This document shows, one piece after another, positions 49,448 to 61,300 of a DNA stretch of 64,000 nt. The stretch's first letter is position 1. Each line of letters opens with the position of its first letter. Position numbers and translations under genes: made by a program. The notes under the pieces are model-generated. The model saw nothing but the letters and a program-made list of their open reading frames with translations, was not told the DNA's origin and made no database searches. Origin of the DNA: Glandiceps talaboti. Lineage: Eukaryota; Hemichordata; Enteropneusta; Spengelidae. The stretch lies in the NCBI RefSeq assembly GCF_964340395.1, contig NC_135570.1, positions 7,733,822 to 7,797,821 on the forward strand, read 5' to 3'.

Positions 49448-50269
49448 GTAGCACAATTAATCCCACAGAATCATACAAATTTCACAACTTCAAGCCTCTT
49501 AAGACTGGTAATTAACGTGTCCGCAGGCAAGTTAAGTGACTCGGCAACGGTCATTCTGTCAAACCTGTGATAGTGAATAAACCTGTCAGTTAACAATGAA
49601 GTAATACCACTATGTAGTTTGAGTGAAAAATTTAGTTTGGCTGAATTCTTTTACACAAAGACTGTACTTCATAGTTTTCATTCGGCCTTCAGAGAGTTTT
49701 GTTGATAGAAAGGGTGATAAATGAAAAATATGAAATATTACATAGTAATGACTAGGATATATGACACAGAAAAAATTATACAAACTGATATTTAATACAT
49801 TACTTTGTAATATTTGCGTACATGAAATAGTCACTGTTGTTGGTGTGGTTGCCCGGGAACCACATAGTTACAGTGTCACACCTTCAAAGCTGTCTCACCA
49901 TATACTGTGAACATATGTATGTCTACACTGGATACATTTTAGCTGAATATTGGCAAACAAAAATGATTTTTACTAACATTTACTGTACCATATTATGCAA
50001 ACTTACTTGTGCAGTGTTTATATGGACAGAGGCGACATACATATATTAAATGTGTACATCTATATCAGCTGTTGTGAAAGGTGTCCACAACAGTTGTGTG
50101 AAACGTTTGGTCAGCCCGAAGAGTTTTTACTCGTAGTATCTATGGTAATTCTCCTTAAACTGTCTGTCAAACTAAAGTTCCAATGACATGTCCCAGCATG
50201 CCGCCTGTCAAATTTTCATGTGCCAAATTAAATGCCCTCGCAGTGTATCAAAAGCTGGCCAACTGGCAT

Positions 50270-50531
50270 CTCACTAAGCAGGTACATGTATACGACAAAA
50301 CCAGGCCTGTCTCACCAAGGAGGTATGTAATATCACATTGCAAAACCAGGCCTGTCTACAGATATCTCACCAAGGAGGTTTATAATGTCACATTATAAAA
50401 CCAGGCCTGTCTACAGATATCTCACCAAGGAGGTATATAAAAATGTCACATGACAAAACAAGACCTGTCTACAGATATCTCACCAAGGAGGTACATAATG
50501 TCACATCCCTACAAAACAAGGCCTACAGATA
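50270..50531. repeat. Tandem repeat of about 56 bp
   Basis: Five units share AAAACCAGGCCTGTCTACAG, ATATCTCACCAAGGAGGT and AATGTCACAT; the outer units are shorter. Confidence 0.88.
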
Positions 50532-50929
50532 TAAAGTCTCTTTGACATGATTCAACTCCATACACCCACCACCCTTCACCTCTACCCTTTCATTTCCTTA
50601 ATAACCCTAACAAAGGTCTAGTAGTCACTCATGTAATGTCAGGGTAATTAAATACCTCACGTGTTTGAACATACCAAAATCTCCAGAAAGACTGTTTTTA
50701 GATAAACCTAATTCTGTTTGTTCACATATTTTGGTATGATTTATGGCTTTGTTTGGGTGTTTATATTCCCTATTAAAGTCATAATTCAACAGGAAGGCTT
50801 GACACACAAGATTTAAGTTTATACTAAAATAATTTATCAGTTATGCTATTTATTTATTTGTTATTACAATAATTGATCTATTGTCCAAAATCTGAAATCA
50901 TGATGCAATGATATGATAGCTTTATTCAA

Positions 50930-51535
50930 GAGCTTTATGTGCCATCATGTCTGGTCATTTTGTTAGAATGGTCAGCTTGGAATCTGTAAAGTTGATAATT
51001 TGAGTTTTGTTGCTGTCATTTGAGTTTTATGTGGAGTCATGATGGTCACGTGGTTAGGATAGCCAGCTTGGAATCTGTAAAGTTGCCGTTCTGAGCTTTG
51101 TTGCTGTCATTTGAGATTTAATAATCAGGAGTTTTATGTGGAGTTACAATGGTCACATGGTTATAATGGTCACCTTGGAATCTGTAAAGTTGCCGTTCTG
51201 AGCTTTGTAGCTGTCGTTTGGTTCTAATATCCTTTTGCAAAACACCATGATTGTGGGCTTGTAGGAGAAACAAATGCCAGTCCAATTGCAGCATACCGTT
51301 GGATTGGTTGTAAACAGAACGTGATTGTGTCACAGTCAATCCAGCTACAGCATACATGTATGTAATTTGGGACCTGGTAGGATAGAGATTGCTATGTGAA
51401 GGATCTAATCTATACACTTAAGGGATTGCAGTGGAGGATACACTTCTTAAGGAGTTTAGGAAATATAAGAGACCATTGTGCCATTATAGGGCTGTGCCAG
51501 GGATAACACCATTGTAATTGTAAAGCTTTGAGAAC
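50930..51535 (+). mobile_element. SINE with a multiplied tRNA-like head
   Basis: A SINE body (CAGTCAATCCAGCTACAGCA, GGACCTGGTAGGATAGAG, GCTGTGCCAGGGATAACACC) follows three head segments. The heads, at about 50945-51020, 51030-51115 and 51130-51220, each have GTCA...GG...AGCTTGGAATCTGTAAAGTTG and GCTTTGTTGCTGTCATTTG. The other copies in the window have one head. Confidence 0.7.
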
Positions 51536-52235
51536 AGTATTGAAAAGCAAATATACGTACACAATACTTTCATTATTTGAATGATGTGAGTAGAATTTAT
51601 CAAAGCTTAACATTGCAAATAAGATATAATTCCTGTAAAAACTACATACTGAGGTAGCCATGGAAATACTTGGAAACAAAATATTGTGTGTTGGGTGGTA
51701 TCTGTCTTTGATTTTACCGTTAGATTTTGTCACGAAACACAAAAACGAAAAAGTTAAGGGGACTGAAGGGTAGGCGTATAGGAGGCGAAGTGATCTAACT
51801 TTGATCAATACTAAGTTTTAAGTTTTGTAAAATAAAAATTTCTATACACAAGAGTCAAAAAATTTCTATGAAGCAAATCTCAAATTTTTGCAGACGTCCC
51901 GTCAGCATCACCATGGATATACTTATAAATTTTAAGCATTGTTGGCATGCCAGCTGACTTACGTATTTCCCATATGCCAAGGTTATTACTTGTTATCTCT
52001 GAAAAATGACTTTGTCACTGAAGTAAAAGTGACTTTGTCACTGAAATAACTAGCAGTTAATGTGTGCAACATGGTAGAATCACTTATTCCATCCATTTTT
52101 TTGTGATTTCATATTTTGATAATCAAACTACACAACTTTTGAAATAGTTGTATGGTATGTTTATACATGTCAGAGTAGTGAAAAATTTAATTGTTTGATT
52201 TTAATGTGATTGATTTTTCACTGTTTTATTTACAG

Positions 52236-52342
52236 AAGTGAACAACAAGTTCAAGTTGAGTCCAAGATGAGGACTGGACGTTCACCAGGTATTCGTCCCA
52301 CCATGTTCCTTATTATTACCTGTATATGCCTCTTTCAACTAG
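52236..52342 (+). CDS. Cadherin exon 1 (5' UTR end, signal peptide)
   Basis: Acceptor TTTATTTACAG, donor CTAG|GTAAGT, phase 1. The ATG at 52267 is followed by MFLIITCICLFQL. A 3' splice site in front of the 5' UTR means there is at least one upstream non-coding exon. Confidence 0.8.
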
Positions 52343-55300
52343 GTAAGTACTCAATGTGTAATTATTGTTACACCACCCACAAGCCAGGTTGAACATGTGA
52401 GAACAAAAAATATGGGTTTATACCCTGGTTGTCATGACAACTCGAATCTACATGTATGTCATTGTTTCTGTGATGCTCAAAATATGAGTCAAAACGATCC
52501 ATATTACCGTTGTTTTTCAATTTTTTTTTTACAAATTATGCTTCTGGAAGTATAATTATATTATTTCCGGATACTTTTCTTGTTCCAGACGTCAGTCAAA
52601 AAATACTACAGTTATTCTCGCTACACTCGTGAACGTACAGGCACAGAGAACACTGTAAGCACTCATGCAAATACCCTGAGTACACCACACTTGCACTCTC
52701 ACATCATTGGGTTCTGTCATAGTATATTATGATAAAAATTCGGTGGATTTGAAAATGATTTTCAATTCATCAAGAAATTATTCATAAATTACTAGAGCCT
52801 GCTGTATGCATGTTATTTGTTTAGGGAGAGCATCATTGCATTAATGAAAACTTACTCTTCTTAATAAATTTTCCATCTTGTTGACAGTTGCTGCCAATAC
52901 TCCACCATCGTTTGATCCTATACCTGATAGCGATCCACAACAGTATTATGATATGGACAAGGAACGCTATAGAGAAGATGCAATAGTTGGTAAGTTGATT
53001 GAGTTTATTTGGCAAAAACGTTCAGTATGACTTTAGCAAAACACAAACGTGAAATTACAACAAAATACATTGAAAGAATGAAAAGGAATACCACTGAATA
53101 CCTCAACTGAGGATTTTATACAAAAAAATAGTTTTCCAAACTTATTTCTGTTGTGATCTTCTCACAAAAAAACGTACCGTACAAATGATATTCTGATCAA
53201 TTTAATACAATATATAACAAACTCAATGTAGTACTTAGTGGTAAAGACAGCAAACAGACAGTTTGACAAATCCTGTTGACCTAAAACAAGTGAAACATTA
53301 CTTGTAAGTAATAAGAACCCTTGGTCGTGGTACAAGAACACATTATTACTAATTATATTATAGCATTACCAATTCCAGTGAATTTTGTGACATCATCGCT
53401 GTACATTATTACTGATAATGTACTCCGTTATTGGGCATCGCGGCCCCGGAACGAGCATAACAATACACGCTTATGTCCGTAAGGCAATAACGGTGTGGGT
53501 ATTTAAGAACAGGGAAATTATGGGGTAAACACCATAAGAATTTTTCTTAAAAGATTGAAATTAAAATGAACCAAATTTGTGTTCACAGCAGTTCATTGAA
53601 GTGTATATGTGTATGTACGTGTACGTACGTGTGTCGCTATGATTAGTATTCAGCTTCCAGGCCGAACATCTCAAGCAAACTTTGCACTCCATAATGGGCT
53701 CGGCTGTCGCCTCGCCCATTATGTCGCTCAAAGTTTGCTTTCGTCCATTATGGGCTGGGAGGGCGTACATTATTGTTTAAATATTTTTTGAAAACCAAGG
53801 TTAATAAAATTACAAATGAATCAATCCTGGTATTAAAATATAGCCTAAATATACAGTATGTAATTTTTTTTATACATATAAAAAATGTCAATTACTAGGC
53901 AATCAACTGTTCTAACAATGGCAGAAGACAATTGTAACGTCACAGAAGGCATGCATTATATTAGAATAGTATAAAAATGTTTTTATGTAAGTATTTTCAC
54001 TTGAGTAAAAGGTTTATAAACTCAGTTTGTGCCACTTTTAACAGCATTTCCTTGAAGTGTGTTGTACTTTTTACAGTAGTCTAGAATTCGAAACTGGTAC
54101 AGTATTACATTTTAAAAACTTCATTACTAATACCAGTCTAGTCAAGATGGTTGTTCGAACACAGAAATCTGTGCTGCCCCCAACCGTGTTCATATAAACA
54201 GGTTGACATCGTCGTGTCCCCGCATGATTTTAGTTTAGGGGCGACATCAAAATCAAAAACATCGTAATTACGCGTCCTTACGAGTAGTGACGAGTAGCTA
54301 CGAGTAGTTACTATGTACTACGGTGAATATTCATAAGTCTTGACGCATATTCATGTACTTTAGGTTGTAGACAATAAAAAGTAAACACCTATTGTCAGTT
54401 ATTCATGACCCCAAACTACAATCATTTACGCGTAGTCTTCATTGTGAAAAAAATCACGAAACAAAAAGATTTTCTTTCCTGTGCAAATCAGTTTCACGCT
54501 TACTTTTTTCAATGTTATTCATTCGATGCCTTCTATGGCATTCGTACAGTTGGCTAGTCAACTAAGTGTTTCAGATATATTCAGGTGTTTACCTAAAATG
54601 TCTTGCCTAAAAATACCTTGAAGAAGAATTTTTATTTGAAACGTCAGATTTTACATCTATTTATTCGGACTGCCTGCCTCACAAGTTCCTTATGCACTTC
54701 TCGGCTAGTCAACAACCATGTCGACCATTTTCGTCTGGCTGGTGAATGGTGCATTGATCGTGTTAGATTCGAGTCGCAGGATTCGTCAGTCGAATTCGAA
54801 CATTGTCCACAAAAACAAATTAAAAACTAAAGCTTGTCTCGCATTAATATATAGTTTGATTTGATTGATTTAGAAGTCACCTAAAAACATTTTGTTTCTT
54901 CAAAATTTTTAGGAAAAACGTCATTTATATAACGAAATTTCCCATTACGAATAACTGAATATGTTCATCACTTGCATCTCTATGTTAACTACCGACATCA
55001 TGCCACGTGTTGTCGAACATTGCGATTTCTCAACTCAACCCCATCATTTAGGAATGTTACTGTACTGAGAAACATGAAAAATTAGTTGTTGTTTTAGAAT
55101 GTATAAAACAAATCCCGTTATTCGATGATATAAAAGTCAAAACTGCACTTCCGCAACCCGGAAATTCAACAGCATTTCTTGGCCCTACCATGGCCGCCAA
55201 GCGTGAGCTTGTAAGTTGTAGTGTTAGTTTGTCGACCGTGCAAAAAACAAAGTCTAACCGCGATTGATCTTTGAGAGTCACACAATTGTACGATAATCTT

Positions 55301-58300
55301 CCTCAAAGATTTACTGTTAACCCAGGACTGTTACAATATTACGTTCATGCGTCCATCACAATAAATTTCGAATACATACCGTCATGTTCGTGAAAAGATT
55401 TACTGAATATTGAAACTTTGATTTCGTGCGTATCTTATTGTTTTTTTATGAATATCGGCCAAGAACTTGCACTCATAAAAATATGTACAGTACTAGTTTC
55501 ATCAGCACATTACTGGCTGGAGTACGTGGTTTTCTTTGACGATCGAAAATTATGACAAACTACGATCAACTACGATAGAAGACGATGTCATCATTGGAAA
55601 CACGGAAGGTGAGAATCACTAACTATTGTGTGTTGGCGATAATAAATTACGCGTATCTACGCTCAAAGACAACGTCTTTATGGGAAACAAAGAAAAGTGA
55701 ACTGATTATCTATTGTCAGTTATTCATGAACTTGAACACCTCATTATCTCCTGTTTCACGTAGTACATAGTAACTACTCGTAGCTACTTGTCACTACTCG
55801 TGAGGGCGCATAATTACGATGTGTTTGATTTTGATGTCATCCCTTAAACAGACTGGAGATGGAGTCCTGGTTGGACATTGGCATATCAGTGCAGTCCTAG
55901 AAATGTTAGAAGGGTAAAAAAAAAGGTCAATTTGTGATGGATTACATTGACATGCGCCCTTTGTGCATTGTTCCACAATTTAATAATGTTGGTTTCTTAT
56001 ATAGCGCTTTCCCACTCCGTGCTCAATTATTATCCCTGGCTCGGATCAGAACGGCACAACGGCCCTTTAGTCTTCCTCAACTCCCCGGGGAGCATACAAT
56101 CCATTGCAGCCATTTAAGCTCATAGGATTAAAGCCTTCACATTGCAACCTACATCCTACCAGGTCCCCAGTTATACAGCTGGGTTGACTGAGGCACAGTC
56201 ATGGTTCAAATCTTGCCCAAGGACTTTAGCCACTCAGAAACAAACAGCAGGCAGCGACGGGGCTCGAACCTGCAACCTGTAGATTCCAAGCCGGTCACGC
56301 TAACCGTTCACCCATCATGACTCCACAATAAATTTAACACCTTTTGTAACCGTCATGACTAGACTGGTATTAGTAATGAAGTTTTTAAATGTAATACTGT
56401 ACCAGTTTAGAATTCCAGACTATTTATACAGAGAATTTGTGTAGAGTGAGTATAGAAGTTTTGATATGATAGTGGAACAATCTTGTGTAAATTATTTTGT
56501 TAGTAGTAATTATTCGTAAATGTGTCTTGTTTTCTGTATTACAGGCAGTTATCTATATACTCTCAAGGCATCTGATCCAGATGGTGACCCTATTACCTTC
56601 TCTGTCAATGAAGACGATCACTTTGACCTATATAACCAAACAGATACAGAAGCAACAGTTTATCTGAAAAAAGCGCTAGATTATGAGGTAAGATATTGAT
56701 AAACTTGTAGACATACATCTACATTTACATGTACATACCAAAATGTGATAGACTTCCATCTACATGCCTCTCTTTGTAAAATTATTGAATTAAAACTATC
56801 ACTGCATGAAAGGGTGGCATTTCCCGTTCTGTATACATGATGGTCACACAATGGAATTGCAGCGATTCCGAATTCACTGCAGTTCTGCTGTGTGATTGCC
56901 ATGTATCAGGAACCAGAAACGCAACCCTTTCATGCAGTGCATTATGTACTGGGGTAGTTACATATTACATAATCATAGACCAGTGATTAGAACTTCGGGT
57001 TGTATGAGGCATAAAAGTCCAGTACATGCGATCACACAGGAAATTTGCTTCAGATTTATGCTAATGAGTGTGCAAACAATTGGGTTTTTCTCCAGGGGTG
57101 GCACATCAATGTTTTGAGTGCACCTGACTCAAAATGGGGCAACAGAAAAATTTGATTTACAGGGTGTATAATAGTAATTTTTTATAGTAATAGTAAACCC
57201 ATAACTACTTTCTTTATTTTTCATTTTATCTATAAGCCCAGACAGATCAATAAATGATCTCTAGCTAGAAATCCACGTAAACCAAAAATCTGAAAATAAT
57301 TTGACTGCATTGTAGAGTAACTGACAACAGATGTGAAAAAACTTGGATTGACTACCTCAATTTGTTACTGAAGGACATTGATACAAACTGCTTTAATACA
57401 AGACTATGATAACTAAATGTGTGTGTGTTTGTATGTGTGATCTTAATCTGTATTTTGTTCTTTTTCATCCAGACGGCAACAAGGCATGACATTACTTGGT
57501 TTCTTGATGATTCTGTCAACAGTGCTGTAAGTATTTTTCATTATCGTGACCAATTTTTTTTCCTGTATCTCATTACTCGACTGAACCAAATTTTCAGCTC
57601 CCACATGAAAAAACAAACAAACTATTTTCGTCTGCCCATAATATTTTGTGGAACAGCGCTCTCTCTCGCAAGAATAAGCAAGTCTCTGGACTGTTCACGT
57701 CATCTACAGTTGTGATGTTTGTTCATTAACAGAACATTTCTTTCGTGATGGAAATTATTTAAGTAGAGGGAATTTTTTAGAAAAGCAATGCCAATTATGT
57801 AGCGAAGCTTGGAAAGGGTTTGTTACCAGGAGAATCTCTGAGATTTTGAAGTCATGCACTAATTTATATGCAAAATTAAAAAAAATGTAAAATAAATTTT
57901 AGGTAGGGGCTTAAACTAGGTTTGGTCAGCTAGGTTATCAGAAACATGCTATTTTTTTTATTTGGCCTTATACACACTGAATTCCACAGGTGAGAGCCAA
58001 TGCTGTTACTGACATATATGTAATTATTGACAATTGTCTTTGTTTTCAGGTTAGAACTGGGGTTAGCATCTATGTCACTGATGTAAATGACAATGCACCA
58101 GTGTTTGATAGACCATCATATACAGAAGATGTACACGAGGTAAGAAACAAAGATAAACTTTTCTTCTGTCACTAACAGGAAAAGTCCAGTCAGACTTATT
58201 TCTGTCTTTAGTACACTTGTACTGATTACTACTATCAACTTAAAGGAAAAGTCCTGTCAGACTTATTTCTACCTTTAAATTACACTTGTATTGATTACTG

Positions 58301-61300
58301 CTATCAACTTATGTATGATTTTGGGTGACAAGATAGCATTTCAGTAACTGATTCAACTTTGATAAAAACTCTACTGCACTTGACATGTGTTCAGCCGTTT
58401 TAGGTATTTCCTGCAAGGGTTTATGGGAACACCTCTTGTGAGGTCTTCCTCAATCACAGCATATATGTATATACTTTTTGATCTTCTTAAGTTTTTTTTT
58501 GTTTTATATTCAATTTTCCAATAGAATGAAACTATAGGAACTACACTATTGACAGTCAGTGCTAGTGATGCAGATTCCGGTACCAATGGCGAATTTACGT
58601 TCTCAATCACCAATGAAGCTGTAAGTGTAACTTGTACTTGCATACTGCAGAGGCAACTGAGGTTTCTGTTGACTAAGATAGACACAAACTAAATCTGTTG
58701 TTGTTCAGTGTGGTAGATTACACAAGCTGAGTGATAGCGATGCCTCTGTTGAGTAGATGTATATATCCTGTATTCAGGATAGAAGTGTAAATGCTTGGAG
58801 TCCCCAATAGGGAACTTGCAAACCTGCCATGTTGAATGTTGCATCATGGGAAATGTGATAATAAATACTAATCAATTAGTATTGTAAACAGTCTTGATAC
58901 ATTGTTTGTAACCACAAATAATAATTTCATAGTTACCCTGACAATTGTGGGAGGTTAATTTTATCAGTAGCTCCAGATTAGGTATTATGACAACCACAGA
59001 TATCCCATAGTTCTTTGCATCTGAGCATGCTCAGTCTGGATTGCAAGTCCCCAATTGTACATGTACACAGAGATCATGGATGTCATCAGAAACACTAACC
59101 CTACTGTGAGCACAATTAAACCAATGTCCATTCAATAGCTTTATCAAAAATGTTGCAGTAATAGTTTTAGTTTGTGTCTATCTTAGTTAATAAACCAATA
59201 ACATTGATGGGTGCTATCCTGGGTTGTTCCCATGGATGGCACTGATCACTCAGCAGAACAAAAATCAAAAATGAGACTAAACAAAGGAAATTGAAGTAAA
59301 CAGAAATTGAGCCATATTCACCACATCAGATTTTAATCAGATTAACTTACAGGAGTACTGATTTCATAGTGATGAAATAGAGAAGAAATTTACCTTAGAA
59401 TTGTGTATATTTTCCAGGCTTTGGATGGCATGTTTTATCTGGAGACAGACACTAGTAATTCTGAGCAAGCCCATCTTATCCTGAATGATACTTTGGACTA
59501 TGAGACTAAAATCATCTACCAGGTCCAAATAATGGCACAGGTAAATAAACACTTTGAATGATTTAATAGACATGTATTGGAGTGTTATCGTAAAGGGGTT
59601 GTTATGTAAAGCAAGCTCCTATACATCAATGTAACATGACACGACACGACACACCACAGCTCAAGTCAGCATAACATGACGTGACACAACACAACATAAA
59701 TTGACACAACACAGCTCAACTCAACTCAACACAGCACAGCACAACACAACACAATACTAGTCATGCAGAAGGGTTGACCAATGTGTGAGGGCACGCCCCA
59801 TCACAACGTACTGTACAGACTAGTCAGAGGGGTTGACCTATGTGTGAGGGCACACCCCATCACAACGTACTGTACAGACTAGTCAGAAGAGTTGACCAAT
59901 GTGTGAGGGCACACCCCATCACAACGTACTGTCCAGACTAGTCAGAGGGGTTGACCTATGTGTGAGGGTACACCCCATCACAACGTACTGTACAGACTAG
60001 TCAGAAGAGTTGACCAATGTGTGAGGGCACACCCCATCACAACGTACTGTACAGACTAGTCAGAAGGGTTGACCAATGTGTGAGGGCACACCCCATCACA
60101 ACGTACTGTACAGACTAGTCAGAAGGGTTGACCAATGTGTGAGGGCACACCCCATCACAACGTACTGTACAGACTAGTCAGAAGAGTTGACCAATGTGTG
60201 AGGGCACACCCCATCACAACGTACTGTACAGACTAGGTGGCAGCAGTCTACTGAAGTAATACAAAGTGTGTTGTGAAGCTTATATGTAATATATAAATTC
60301 TGTCAATGATGTACATCTTTTATAACTTAGTAAACATTTTTCTTCAATTTTAGGACCATGGCACAGATCCAGAATCACTGAGTAGTACAACCACAGTATT
60401 TATCAATGTATTAGATGTACAAGATACTCCACCATTCTTTATCAATTTACCATACTTTGGTGACATTGATGAAAACATGCCAGTGGTAAGTTTATTTCCT
60501 TTTTTTCTTCCGTAAGAAAGAGATATATTTATGGGTGGAAGTCTGTGTGTCTGTCTGTCTGTCTGTCTGTCTGTGTCATTGTTTTCTCCATAACGGCTTG
60601 CGCAATTCAAACGAAATTTTGAAGACGTATTCTGTAGGGTAATGGCAAGACTTGATTAGGTTTTGGTAAAAATCTCGTGAATATTAATGAGCAATTTACA
60701 TAATTAATGATTTTCGGTAATTAGGCTATATCTGAAGAATGCACGCTTCAAATTCATTATAACTTGGTACACACATTTGCGATACCAAAGCGCACCTGTC
60801 CTGAAAATATTACTAATGTGGCTTTTAGTTTTAATAAGTTATTGGCATATTTTCGATTTGCCACAAAAAGAAAAAAATAGTTTCTCGTCAGGAAATGTTG
60901 TCTAAAGTGGTGCGACTTTATCACCATTTTCTAAAACACGACTGGCTCAGTTCAAACGAAATTTATTGCATGTGTTCTGAAGGGTAGTGACAAGAACTGA
61001 TTAGGTTTCGGTAAACATCCCAAGAATATTAATGAGAAATTTACATAATTAAACAAAATAAATAGTTTCATGGATTAGGTTCAGGCCACTGGATTAAGCT
61101 CAGAATGAATAATCTTGTGGAATTGGGCTCAGGCCAATGGACTAAGCTCAGAATGAAAAGTCTTGTGGATTAGAAAAGTACTTTGTTTCCTTTTGTTATT
61201 TAAACAGAATACATCAGTAATGCTTGTGTATGCGTTAGATGGAGACAGAGGTGTTCCACAGTCAGTAGAATTTTTCATATACGGTAAGTCCTATTGAAGT

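Larger units (their letters stand above)
33306..52235. other. 19-kb gene-free interval
   Basis: No exon with recognisable coding content was found between the SLC49A3-like stop and the first cadherin exon. It contains the repeat features listed separately. Stretches 34.3-35.3, 36.5-38.1, 40.8-41.6, 42.1-43.0, 43.2-44.0 and 47.2-48.5 kb are AT-rich DNA in which I see nothing specific. Short A/T-rich frames here look like chance. Confidence 0.6.
54072..56430. mobile_element. 2.35-kb nested inverted-repeat element in cadherin intron 2
   Basis: The outer arms (about 54074-54145 and 56355-56427) share TAGTCTRGAATTC, AAACTGGTACAGTATTACAT and ACTTCATTACTAATACCAGT plus CTAGTCA in inverted order. The inner arms (about 54225-54325 and 55764-55850) share GATGTCATC/GACATCAAAATCAAA-type ends and GTAGTGACGAGTAGCTACGA / TCGTAGCTACTTGTCACTAC with a few changes. 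A direct 20-bp repeat CTATTGTCAGTTATTCATGA is at about 54391 and 55709. A minus-strand SINE sits between the right inner and outer arms. No transposase-like frame is seen. Confidence 0.72.

Noticed and set aside
54603-54830. 75-codon frame inside the nested element
   Set aside because: No transposase, RT or endonuclease motif; composition is like surrounding non-coding DNA.
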